A model generated the notes under the pieces. It saw nothing but the letters and a program-made list of their open reading frames with translations, did not search any database and was not told the DNA's origin. The translations under genes were made by a program, and so were the position numbers. 32,861 nucleotides of DNA from Bacteroidota bacterium (lineage in GTDB: Bacteria; Bacteroidota; Bacteroidia; Chitinophagales; Saprospiraceae), in NCBI GenBank assembly GCA_029561355.1, contig JAKQJD010000170.1, positions 1 through 32,861 of the forward strand, in the 5' to 3' direction. Positions 26,042 through 32,861 of this stretch are shown piece after piece (the stretch's first letter is position 1; every line of letters begins with the position of its first letter).

Positions 26042-29000
26042 ATGAAAGAATTTAAACCTACATCGTGGGCCATTGATAACCGCACGTCGATTTTCATCAT
26101 TACGGTGATCATCACGCTCGCGGGCATCATGTCGTACAACTCGCTCCCCAAGGAGCAGTTCCCTGACGTGACGGTGCCGCAGATCTTCGTGACGACGATC
26201 TACCCCGGCGCATCGCCTACCGATATGGAACAACTCGTCACAAAACCCATTGAAAAACAACTCAAAGGCCTGAGCGGCGTCAAAAAAGTGTCGTCTTATT
26301 CCGTTCAGGACTTTTCCAACATCATCGTCGAGTTCAATACCGACCTCGACGTGGCGCAATGCAAGCAAAAAGTGAAAGACGGTGTCGACAAAGCCAAACG
26401 CGACCTGCCGACCGACTTGCTGGAAGACCCGACCGTCACGGAATTCGACATTTCGGAAATTCCGATCATGAACGTCAACGTGGCCGGCGATTTCGACCTC
26501 GACAAGTTGAAAGACTATGCCGACCGCCTCAAAGACCGCATCGAGGAAATGCGCGAGATCACCCGCGTCGACCTCGTCGGAGCGCTGGACAAGGAGATTC
26601 AGATCAATGTCGACAAATACAAAATGAACGCGGCCAGCATGACGTTCAACGACATTTCCAATGCCCTGGCATTTGAGAACATGACGGTTTCGGCCGGTAA
26701 TGTCGACATCGGCGGCATGACGCGTTCCGTATCCATTCGCGGCGATTTCAAGGACCTGGAACAGATCAAAAACATCATCGTTTCCTCACAATCGGGCGCA
26801 CAATTGTACCTGAAAGACGTGGCGGAAGTGAAAATGGGCCACGAAGAACAGGAAAGTTTCAGCCGCCTCAACGGCCGCAACGTAATCTCGCTCAACGTCA
26901 TCAAACGCACCGGCGAAAACCTGATCGTCGCTTCCGACAAGATCAAGGAAATCGTGGCGGAAATGAAGGCCAGCGAATTTCCGGCCAACCTGGAAGTGAG
27001 CATCACCGGCGACCAAAGCCGCGCCACCCGAACCACCCTGCACGACCTGATCAATACCATTATCATCGGTTTTATTTTGGTAGCCCTGATCCTGATGTTT
27101 TTCATGGGCGGCACCAACGCCATTTTCGTGGCAATGGCGGTTCCGCTATCCATGTTCATCGCATTTATGGTGCTGCCGAGCGTAGGATTTACCCTCAACT
27201 TCATCGTATTGTTCGCCTTCCTGCTCGGATTGGGGATTGTAGTGGACGATGCCATTGTGGTCGTGGAAAATACGCACCGGGTATACCATGAAGAACCCGA
27301 ACTGGGCATTGTACACGCTGCCAAAAAAGCCGCCGGCGAGGTGTTCCTGCCCGTACTCTCGGGTACGGCCACTACCCTGGCGCCGTTCGTTCCGCTGGTA
27401 TTCTGGGGCGGTATTTTTGGTAAATTCATGCATTATCTGCCGGTTACCATTATTATTACGCTGACCGCCTCCCTGCTGGTTGCCTATATCATCAACCCGG
27501 TTTTTGCCGTGTGGTTTATGAAAAAAGAAGGTGATGAATCGCGGCAGGTGGATACCAAAAAAGCGCGCAACCGCACGTATGCCGCTTATGCAGTTTTTGC
27601 TCTGGCTACGATTTATTTCTACGCCAACAGCAGTTATGGCATGGGCAATTTCATGGTCGTTTGCGCCCTGTTTGTTGTACTGTACAAATATGTCCTTGAT
27701 AAAGCGGTCATCTGGTTCCAGAGTAAAGCATGGCCTTCATTCCAGGATTTTTATGCCCGTTTTCTGGCCACGGTGTTGCACCACCCCTGGAAAATGCTGC
27801 TGGGTATGATGATCCTGCTGCTGGGCGCCTGCGGTCTTACTCTGTCGCGCCAGGCGAATATCGTGCTGTTCCCGAAAGCCGATCCGAACTTCATTTATGT
27901 TTACATGACCCTTCCGGTAGGTACCGACATTACGGTAACGGACTCCCTGACCAAGGTGATGGAACATAAAGTAAACGAGGTATTGGGAGAGAACAACCCG
28001 ATCGTCGAATCGGTCATTTCCAACGTAGCGCTCGGCGCTTCGGAAGACCAGTTCGACCGTTCCGCTACTTCCAACAAAGGTAAAGTCGGCGTAGCATTCG
28101 TGGAATACGGGCAACGCGAAGGTGTCAGCACCGCCGCTTACATGGACAAAATCCGAAACGCGACCAAAGGCATCATTCCGGGCGCAGAAATCGTGGTCGA
28201 CCAGGAACAGGGCGGACCTCCGACCCCGAAACCCATTTCCGTGGAAATCCGCGGCGACGACTTCCAGCAACTGATCACGACGGCCACCAAGGTGAAACGC
28301 TACCTCGACTCGCTGGCCATCCCCGGCGTGGAAGAACTGCGTAGCGACCTGATCGTTTCCAAACCGGAAATCAACATCCAGATCGACCGCGACCGCGCCA
28401 ACCGCGAAGGTATTTCCACCGCGCAGATCGGCAGCGAATTCCGTACCGCTATTCTGGGCAAGGAAGCCACCAAATTCAAGGACGGTGAAGACGAAATTCC
28501 GGTGAATATCCGCCTGCAAAAAGACCAGCGCGAGAACATCAACGCCGTTGAAAACCTGAACATTACGTTCCGCGACATGAACATGGGCGGTGTGCTGCGT
28601 TCGGTGCCGATGGCCGCACTCGCCGAAGTAAAATACACCAATACTTACGGCGGTATCCGCCGGAAAGACCAGGAGCGTCTGGTGACCATTTCGTCCAACA
28701 TCACCGCAGAATACCAGCCTAAACAAACGCAGGTAGTCAATGCCGTTAAATCGGCTATTGCACAATTCCCGCAACAGGAAGGCACCGTCGTCGGTTTCGC
28801 CGGCGAAGACGCGGAATTCATCGACGCTGCCACTTTCCTCGGCCGTTCGCTGCTGATTTCGCTCGGACTGATCCTGCTGATCCTCGTGACGCAGTTCAAC
28901 TCCTTCGGTAAAATGCTGATTATCATTTCCGAAGTAGTATTCTCCGTTATCGGTGTTCTGCTCGGCATGTACTTCACGAATATGGATTTCTCGGTCATCA

Positions 29001-29398
29001 TGATGGGTGTAGGTATCGTGGCACTGGCCGGTATTGTGGTTCGAAACGGGATCTTGCTCGTCGAATTCACCGATATATTACGAGAACGGGGCATGGGCGT
29101 CCGGGAAGCCATCATCGAAGCGGGCCGTATCCGGATGACACCGGTACTGCTGACAGCGACGGCGACCATTCTCGGCCTGATTCCGCTGGCGGTCGGTTTT
29201 AATATCGACTTCGAAAGCCTGTTCGCACACGGCGATCCGAAGATTTTCTTCGGTGGCGACTCCGTTGCATTCTGGGGCCCGCTGTCGTGGACGATCATTT
29301 ACGGACTTGGTTTTGCCACGTTTATCACCCTGATCATCCTTCCGGTCATGTACCTGAAAGGAAAACAGGTGAAAGACTGGTGGAGCACACGGGTATAA
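26042..29398 (+). CDS. RND-family efflux pump, inner-membrane transporter
   Basis: A 1118-aa proton-driven transporter, 12-helix AcrB-like fold. The first helix starts near residue 13 (TSIFIITVIITLAG) and is followed by the porter loop (EQFPDVTVPQIFVTTIYPGASPTDMEQLVTKPIEKQL). TM4 has the proton-relay aspartates in VVDDAIVVVEN (Asp402, Asp403). The second half repeats the plan (second porter loop from about 620; AGIVVRNGILLVEFTD in the TM10 region). It lies downstream of tetR, tolC and adaptor genes, completing the tripartite system; the PaiB-like gene interrupts it. Substrates are unknown. It is somewhat longer than AcrB (about 1049 aa), with a KKEGDESRQVDTKKARN insertion after TM6. Confidence 0.95.
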   Translation: MKEFKPTSWAIDNRTSIFIITVIITLAGIMSYNSLPKEQFPDVTVPQIFVTTIYPGASPTDMEQLVTKPIEKQLKGLSGVKKVSSYSVQDFSNIIVEFNTDLDVAQCKQKVKDGVDKAKRDLPTDLLEDPTVTEFDISEIPIMNVNVAGDFDLDKLKDYADRLKDRIEEMREITRVDLVGALDKEIQINVDKYKMNAASMTFNDISNALAFENMTVSAGNVDIGGMTRSVSIRGDFKDLEQIKNIIVSSQSGAQLYLKDVAEVKMGHEEQESFSRLNGRNVISLNVIKRTGENLIVASDKIKEIVAEMKASEFPANLEVSITGDQSRATRTTLHDLINTIIIGFILVALILMFFMGGTNAIFVAMAVPLSMFIAFMVLPSVGFTLNFIVLFAFLLGLGIVVDDAIVVVENTHRVYHEEPELGIVHAAKKAAGEVFLPVLSGTATTLAPFVPLVFWGGIFGKFMHYLPVTIIITLTASLLVAYIINPVFAVWFMKKEGDESRQVDTKKARNRTYAAYAVFALATIYFYANSSYGMGNFMVVCALFVVLYKYVLDKAVIWFQSKAWPSFQDFYARFLATVLHHPWKMLLGMMILLLGACGLTLSRQANIVLFPKADPNFIYVYMTLPVGTDITVTDSLTKVMEHKVNEVLGENNPIVESVISNVALGASEDQFDRSATSNKGKVGVAFVEYGQREGVSTAAYMDKIRNATKGIIPGAEIVVDQEQGGPPTPKPISVEIRGDDFQQLITTATKVKRYLDSLAIPGVEELRSDLIVSKPEINIQIDRDRANREGISTAQIGSEFRTAILGKEATKFKDGEDEIPVNIRLQKDQRENINAVENLNITFRDMNMGGVLRSVPMAALAEVKYTNTYGGIRRKDQERLVTISSNITAEYQPKQTQVVNAVKSAIAQFPQQEGTVVGFAGEDAEFIDAATFLGRSLLISLGLILLILVTQFNSFGKMLIIISEVVFSVIGVLLGMYFTNMDFSVIMMGVGIVALAGIVVRNGILLVEFTDILRERGMGVREAIIEAGRIRMTPVLLTATATILGLIPLAVGFNIDFESLFAHGDPKIFFGGDSVAFWGPLSWTIIYGLGFATFITLIILPVMYLKGKQVKDWWSTRV

Positions 29399-29401
29399 TA
29401 C

Positions 29402-29505
29402 GGTAGCACGGTTTTCAAGCCGTCAGGGAAGAGGACATTTATGTCTCCGCAGGATTTCCGGCGCCATGAATGGCGCCATCCCGACGGCTTGAAAGCCGTG
29501 CTACC
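29402..29505. repeat. GTAG-ended REP-like element, copy A
   Basis: The 104-bp element starts GGTAGCACGG and ends CCGTGCTACC. Nested hairpins in order are ACGGTTTTCAAGCCGT, a GGACAT/ATGTC pair, GGCGCCAT-GA-ATGGCGCC, and ACGGCTT-GA-AAGCCGT. Read in reverse complement it aligns along its whole length with copy B at 30915-31019. GTAG at the foot of a hairpin is the known mark of REP sequences mobilised by RAYT (Y1 tyrosine) transposases. No transposase lies in this window. It begins 3 bp after the pump stop codon. Confidence 0.88.
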
Positions 29506-29510
29506 TGTAC

Positions 29511-29610
29511 GTTGCCAAGGCAACTTTTCAAAGGACAATGACAAGAGTCACCGGCTTTTTTTTCACCGGATATAACGCTCTTCTGTACATTGCCCTTGAA
29601 AAGTTGCCTT
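29511..29610. repeat. Foldback downstream of the RND pump
   Basis: The left arm (29517-29540: AAGGCAACTTTTCAA ... CAATG) pairs with the right arm (29588-29610) with about 2 differences, and pairing continues inward (AGAG/CTCT). A perfect mini-hairpin GTTGCC-AA-GGCAAC starts it. An inner T8 tract follows CCGGC. It begins 6 bp after copy A of the REP-like element. Confidence 0.85.
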
Positions 29611-29638
29611 TTGTTTTTAGAGCATATTTCCTGAAAAA

Positions 29639-30784
29639 ATGCAATACACGTTAAGTTACTGGGAACGCGAAACCTTTTATCGCGACATCGACATCGCTGT
29701 GATCGGCAGCGGAATCGTCGGCCTCGCTGCGGCCATTCACCTGCGCACACTCCACCCGAATCTGAGCGTTGCCGTCCTCGAACGCGGCATCCTGCCCGTC
29801 GGCGCCAGCACCCGCAATGCCGGTTTTTCGTGCTTTGGCTCCATGACCGAATTGCTCGACGACCTCACCCTCATGAGCGAAGACGATGTGCTCGCCATTG
29901 TGGAAAAACGCTGGACGGGTTTGCAAAGACTTCGCGCCCTCACCGGCGACACGCAGATCGATTTCCAGGGGCTGGGCGGTTATGAAATGTTTACGCAGGA
30001 AGAAAACGCTGTTTTTCAAAAATGCGTGGAGCGCATACCCGATTTCAATCAAAAGATCGGCCGTATCACCGGCCACCCGGAAGTGTACAAGGTAGTGGAT
30101 GAACGCCTCCCGGAATTCGGATTCCAGGGCGTGCAACACCTCATTCTCAACCAGGCGGAAGGACAGGTGCATACCGGCAAGTTGATGCAAACGCTGCTGC
30201 AAAAAGCCGTGGACGCCGGGGTGCGTTTTTTCAATGGCTTCGAGATCAAACGGCTCGAAGACACGTCCCAGGGTGTGGAAATCGAAACCGCAGCCGGCTG
30301 GACGCTCCGTGTTCCGAAAGTGCTGGTAGCCGTAAATGGATTTGCCCGCCAACTCCTGCCCGGACTCGATGTGCAGCCCGCGCGCAACCAGGTACTGATC
30401 ACACACCCTGTTCCGGGTCTGCGCGTAAAAGGCTGTTTTCATTATGACCGCGGTTACTTCTATTTCCGGAATATCGACGGGCGCATTTTGCTGGGCGGCG
30501 GCCGGAACCTCGACTTTGAAACGGAAAAAACGGAAGATTTCGGCGCCAACCCGAAAATCAGACAGGCGCTCACTGAATTGTTGCACACGGTCATTTGCCC
30601 CGGACAGGACGTAGAGATCGATACCTGGTGGGCAGGCATCATGGGTCTCGGGCCGGTGAAAAAACCGATCATTCAGCATGTATCGCCAAATGTAACCGTT
30701 TCGGTGCGTCTGAGCGGTATGGGCGTGGCCATCGGTACGCTCGTAGGCCAGGAAGGTGCGGAAATGATATTGGAGGCAAAGTGA
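29639..30784 (+). CDS. FAD-dependent oxidoreductase (DAO/DadA-like)
   Basis: A 381-aa flavoprotein of the D-amino-acid oxidase superfamily. The FAD Rossmann motif DIAVIGSGIVGLAAAIHL has GxGxxG at residues 23-28, with the acidic end of strand 2 in VAVLERG. GASTRNAGFSCFG matches the conserved segment near the flavin. The C-terminal FAD-interacting end (VSVRLSGMGVAIGTLVGQEGAEMILEA) is intact. These enzymes oxidise amino or imino acids, and the substrate cannot be named here. The stop overlaps an in-frame ATG (TGATG at 30782-30786) that opens into the xylB frame. The gene lies between inverted copies of a REP-like element, and gene content nearby gives no clue to its pathway. Confidence 0.88.
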   Translation: MQYTLSYWERETFYRDIDIAVIGSGIVGLAAAIHLRTLHPNLSVAVLERGILPVGASTRNAGFSCFGSMTELLDDLTLMSEDDVLAIVEKRWTGLQRLRALTGDTQIDFQGLGGYEMFTQEENAVFQKCVERIPDFNQKIGRITGHPEVYKVVDERLPEFGFQGVQHLILNQAEGQVHTGKLMQTLLQKAVDAGVRFFNGFEIKRLEDTSQGVEIETAAGWTLRVPKVLVAVNGFARQLLPGLDVQPARNQVLITHPVPGLRVKGCFHYDRGYFYFRNIDGRILLGGGRNLDFETEKTEDFGANPKIRQALTELLHTVICPGQDVEIDTWWAGIMGLGPVKKPIIQHVSPNVTVSVRLSGMGVAIGTLVGQEGAEMILEAK

Positions 30785-30914
30785 TGCCCTTTGGAAATCT
30801 GGACTCAAATGGACCAGAAACCCCATGCCGCGATAGTATTGGAAATTTACAATGTGTTAAAATTACACAAACTCCGGAAAAGTATTTTCTTTGCCAGTCG
30901 AATGCAGACTTATT

Positions 30915-31019
30915 GGTAGCATGGCCTTCAGGCCGTCGGGATGGCGTCATTCATGGCGCCGGAGAATTTTTTGGGGACATGAATGTCCCCGATCCCGACG
31001 GCTTGAAAGCCGTGCTACC
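30915..31019. repeat. GTAG-ended REP-like element, copy B
   Basis: The 105-bp element starts GGTAGCATGG and ends CCGTGCTACC. Its reverse complement aligns with copy A from end to end with about 20 substitutions and small indels by eye. Perfect mini-hairpins include GGGGACAT-GA-ATGTCCCC and ACGGCTT-GA-AAGCCGT. It lies in the spacer upstream of xylB, 40 bp before the proposed TTG start. The outer 130 bp (30785-30914) shows no other feature. Confidence 0.88.
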
Positions 31020-31059
31020 GACAGGTCGTATCCAAATTGGTAAACTAAACCTTTCCTCC

Positions 31060-32550
31060 TTGTACCTCCTCGGTTTCGACATCGGCTCTTCCTCCATCAA
31101 AGCGGCGCTCGTCAACGCCGACACCGGCCAGACCGCCGGAATGACACAATACCCCGATCGGGAAATGGACATTCTGGCGCCGCAGCCCGACTGGGCCGAA
31201 CAGGACCCCGCCGTCTGGTGGGACGCTGTGTGCCACGCTTCCCGAAAACTCATGCACGACAGCGGCGTGGCGCCATCACAGATAGCCGCCATTGGCATTT
31301 CCTATCAAATGCACGGCCTGGTAACTGTCGATGCGCAGGGAGAAGTGCTGCGCCCGTCCATCATCTGGTGCGACAGCCGGGCAGTGGGCATCGGCGACCG
31401 TGCTTTTCAGGACATCGGCGAATCGTATTGCCTCGAACACTATTTGAATACGCCGGGAAATTTCACCGCTTCCAAACTGCGCTGGGTGCGGGAAAACGAG
31501 CCGGAGGTTTTTAAAAAAATTGACAAGATCATGTTGCCGGGCGACTACATCGCCTATCGAATGACCGGCGAAATCTGTTCGACGGTAACGGGATTGTCGG
31601 AAGGCATTTTCTGGGATTTTACGACGAATACACCTGCTCAAAAACTGCTGGATTATTACGAAATTCCCGAATCCATGCTACCGCCCGTTCGCGGCGTTTT
31701 TGAACAGCAGGGCCGCCTGCACGCTGCCGCCGCTGCCGCGCTCGGTCTTGCGGAAGGGATTCCAGTCGGTTACCGCGCCGGCGACCAACCCAACAATGCC
31801 CTGACATTGAACGTATTGCGTGCCGGAGAAGTAGCCGCCACGGGAGGCACTTCCGGCGTCGTATATGCCGTGGCGCCCGGCCCGATACACGATCCGCAAC
31901 AGCGCGTCAACGGTTTCGCGCATGTGAACTACACGCCTGAACAGCCGCTGACCGGTATTCTCCTGTGCATCAACGGCGCAGGAAGCCAGTATCGTTTTAT
32001 GCGCCAGATAGGGGGTAACAACATGATGAGTTACGCCCAAATGGAAGAATCGGCCGCCGACGCGCCGGTCGGCTCCGACGGCGTGACCGTGCTTCCCTTC
32101 GGCAACGGCGCCGAACGTATGCTGGGCAATAAAACGCCGGGCTCGCGTATGCTTGGCCTGAATTTCAACCGGCACGAAAAACGGCACCTGTTCCGCGCTG
32201 CCCTGGAAGGCATCGCTTTCGCATTCGTGTACGGCATGGAAGCCCTGCGCGACATGAACATTCCCGTCAGCGTGTTGCGGGTAGGAAATGACAACCTGTT
32301 TCAGTCGGCCATTTTTTCCAATACCATCGCCACACTTATCTGCAGTGAAATAGAAATGCACGCCACTACCGGCGCCATAGGAGCCGCCAAAGCGGCCGGC
32401 GTTTCGGTCGGCATTTACAAAAACGTGGAAGAAGCCATGCAGGGAGGAAATGTCGTGCATCGGTACGAACCCGAAAGCCGCCCGGAAGCGTACCTGGACA
32501 CCTATTTCATCTGGAAAAGAGAATTAAAAACCGCTTTGGAACTTACCTGA
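31060..32550 (+). CDS. xylB: Xylulokinase (FGGY carbohydrate kinase)
   Basis: Phosphorylates D-xylulose to xylulose-5-phosphate, step two of the isomerase pathway of xylose use. I choose TTG at 31060, giving 496 aa beginning MYLLGFDIGSSSIKAAL, the usual family start. The N-terminal ATP/sugar motif holds Asp7. GISYQMHGLVTVD, IIWCDSRA, LPGDYIAYRMTGEI, YRAGDQPNNALTLN and TGGTSGVVY are FGGY landmarks. The loop TGLSEG (177-182) replaces the SDAAGT segment that carries the catalytic Asp in E. coli XylB; the same loop is what I recall for Bacteroides homologues. An in-frame ATG at 30784 would add 92 codons crossing the REP-like element. xylA follows 66 bp downstream. Confidence 0.92.
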   Translation: MYLLGFDIGSSSIKAALVNADTGQTAGMTQYPDREMDILAPQPDWAEQDPAVWWDAVCHASRKLMHDSGVAPSQIAAIGISYQMHGLVTVDAQGEVLRPSIIWCDSRAVGIGDRAFQDIGESYCLEHYLNTPGNFTASKLRWVRENEPEVFKKIDKIMLPGDYIAYRMTGEICSTVTGLSEGIFWDFTTNTPAQKLLDYYEIPESMLPPVRGVFEQQGRLHAAAAAALGLAEGIPVGYRAGDQPNNALTLNVLRAGEVAATGGTSGVVYAVAPGPIHDPQQRVNGFAHVNYTPEQPLTGILLCINGAGSQYRFMRQIGGNNMMSYAQMEESAADAPVGSDGVTVLPFGNGAERMLGNKTPGSRMLGLNFNRHEKRHLFRAALEGIAFAFVYGMEALRDMNIPVSVLRVGNDNLFQSAIFSNTIATLICSEIEMHATTGAIGAAKAAGVSVGIYKNVEEAMQGGNVVHRYEPESRPEAYLDTYFIWKRELKTALELT

Positions 32551-32587
32551 AAAATTCGCCCGGCCCAACCATTACCAAGGCCTCCAT

Positions 32588-32615
32588 ATTCACAACTCAC
32601 CATTCACAACTCACT
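32588..32615 (+). repeat. Heptamer repeat in the xylA leader
   Basis: Four 7-bp words read ATTCACA, ACTCACC, ATTCACA, ACTCACT, ending 1 bp before the ATG at 32617. On the sense strand it contains no G. It is related in sequence to the words in the obgE leader (ATTCACC, CTCTCAC). Confidence 0.85.
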
Positions 32616-32616
32616 A

Positions 32617-32861
32617 ATGAAAATCATCACCGGCGAACGCACTTATTTCAAAAACATCCCCGCTATCCCGTATGAAGGCCCGAAATCGGACAATCCGCTG
32701 GCATTTCGCTGGTATGATGCCAACCGGAAAGTAGGCGGGAAAACCATGACCGAGCACTTCAAATTCGCTGTGGCTTACTGGCATACGCTCTGCGGTACCG
32801 GCGGCGATCCTTTCGGTCCGGGCACCAAGGCTTTCCCCTGGCTGGAAGCCAAAAACCCGCT
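32617..32861 (+). CDS. xylA: Xylose isomerase, 5' part only
   Basis: Converts D-xylose to D-xylulose, the substrate of the upstream kinase, using two divalent metal ions. The first 81 residues are visible: [48 protein letters not shown]. They match the family N-terminus (in E. coli XylA: SNPLAFRHY and YWHTFCWNG). The reading frame is open to the window edge. The metal ligands lie further downstream and cannot be checked. Probably co-transcribed with xylB, which ends 66 bp upstream; no terminator is visible between them. Confidence 0.95.
   Translation, partial: MKIITGERTYFKNIPAIPYEGPKSDNPLAFRWYDANRKVGGKTMTEHFKFAVAYWHTLCGTGGDPFGPGTKAFPWLEAKNP

Noticed and set aside
30595..31059. N-terminal extension of the xylB frame up to 30595
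   Set aside because: The first part is out of frame with, and inside, the oxidoreductase gene, and the rest crosses the REP-like element; the family N-terminus starts at 31060.
1..32861. tRNA, rRNA, riboswitch, phage or transposase genes
   Set aside because: I looked for cloverleaf-like sequence, rRNA blocks, integrase or transposase motifs and known riboswitch cores and saw none that I could support.

Overview
The window looks like the chromosome of a free-living Bacteroidota bacterium, probably near Saprospiria/Saprospiraceae. The reasons are two giant type IX secretion (T9SS) cargo proteins, one with a type A tail and one with a type B (CHU_C, gliding-associated) tail; several TAnnTTTG promoter boxes, the -7 element of the Bacteroidota sigma factor; the near absence of Shine-Dalgarno sequences; and a xylulokinase of the Bacteroides type. 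The lineage is inferred from protein families, not from a phylogenetic marker.

Layout. Positions 1-5165 (minus strand) are housekeeping genes: obgE, deoC, a small secreted SPOR protein, rodA and the first part of tgt. Positions 5443-6216 carry a LOG-family protein. Positions 6275-16800 are a divergent pair of giant secreted proteins. The first (1490 aa) has 17 tandem 41-residue two-cysteine repeats encoded by an exact 123-bp period; the second (1902 aa) is built of PKD/Ig-like modules. Positions 17028-18105 hold a small unknown gene, a strong terminator, a ten-unit 21-bp degenerate repeat array and two perfect hairpins, ahead of the convergent topoisomerase IV subunit A gene (18106-20829). 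A VOC-family gene follows. Positions 21977-29398 are a tetR-tolC-MFP-RND efflux cluster with a PaiB-like flavin-binding gene inserted before the pump. The right end holds an FAD oxidoreductase, xylulokinase (xylB) and the start of xylose isomerase (xylA), a xylose-use pair.

The most unusual content is between the genes. (i) Nine foldback (inverted-repeat) elements sit in intergenic spaces, with arms from 19 to about 138 bp. Three have perfect arms, and several contain smaller nested palindromes. Only two share sequence: a 104/105-bp GTAG-ended, REP-like element in opposite orientations either side of the FAD oxidoreductase gene. (ii) Three solitary accessory genes (VOC, paiB-like, FAD oxidoreductase) each lie between two foldbacks. 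(iii) Degenerate 7- or 8-bp word repeats, G-poor on the sense strand in most cases, lie close upstream of six start codons. (iv) A 21-bp-period array, close to two turns of B-DNA, lies between two convergent genes; I do not recognise it. These are the best candidates for undescribed biology here. No transposase, phage, CRISPR or tRNA/rRNA gene was seen.

Starts were often moved downstream from the longest open frame to match family N-termini. Two genes, tgt and xylB, appear to start with TTG. All assignments come from reading the sequence and recalling families; no database search was possible.
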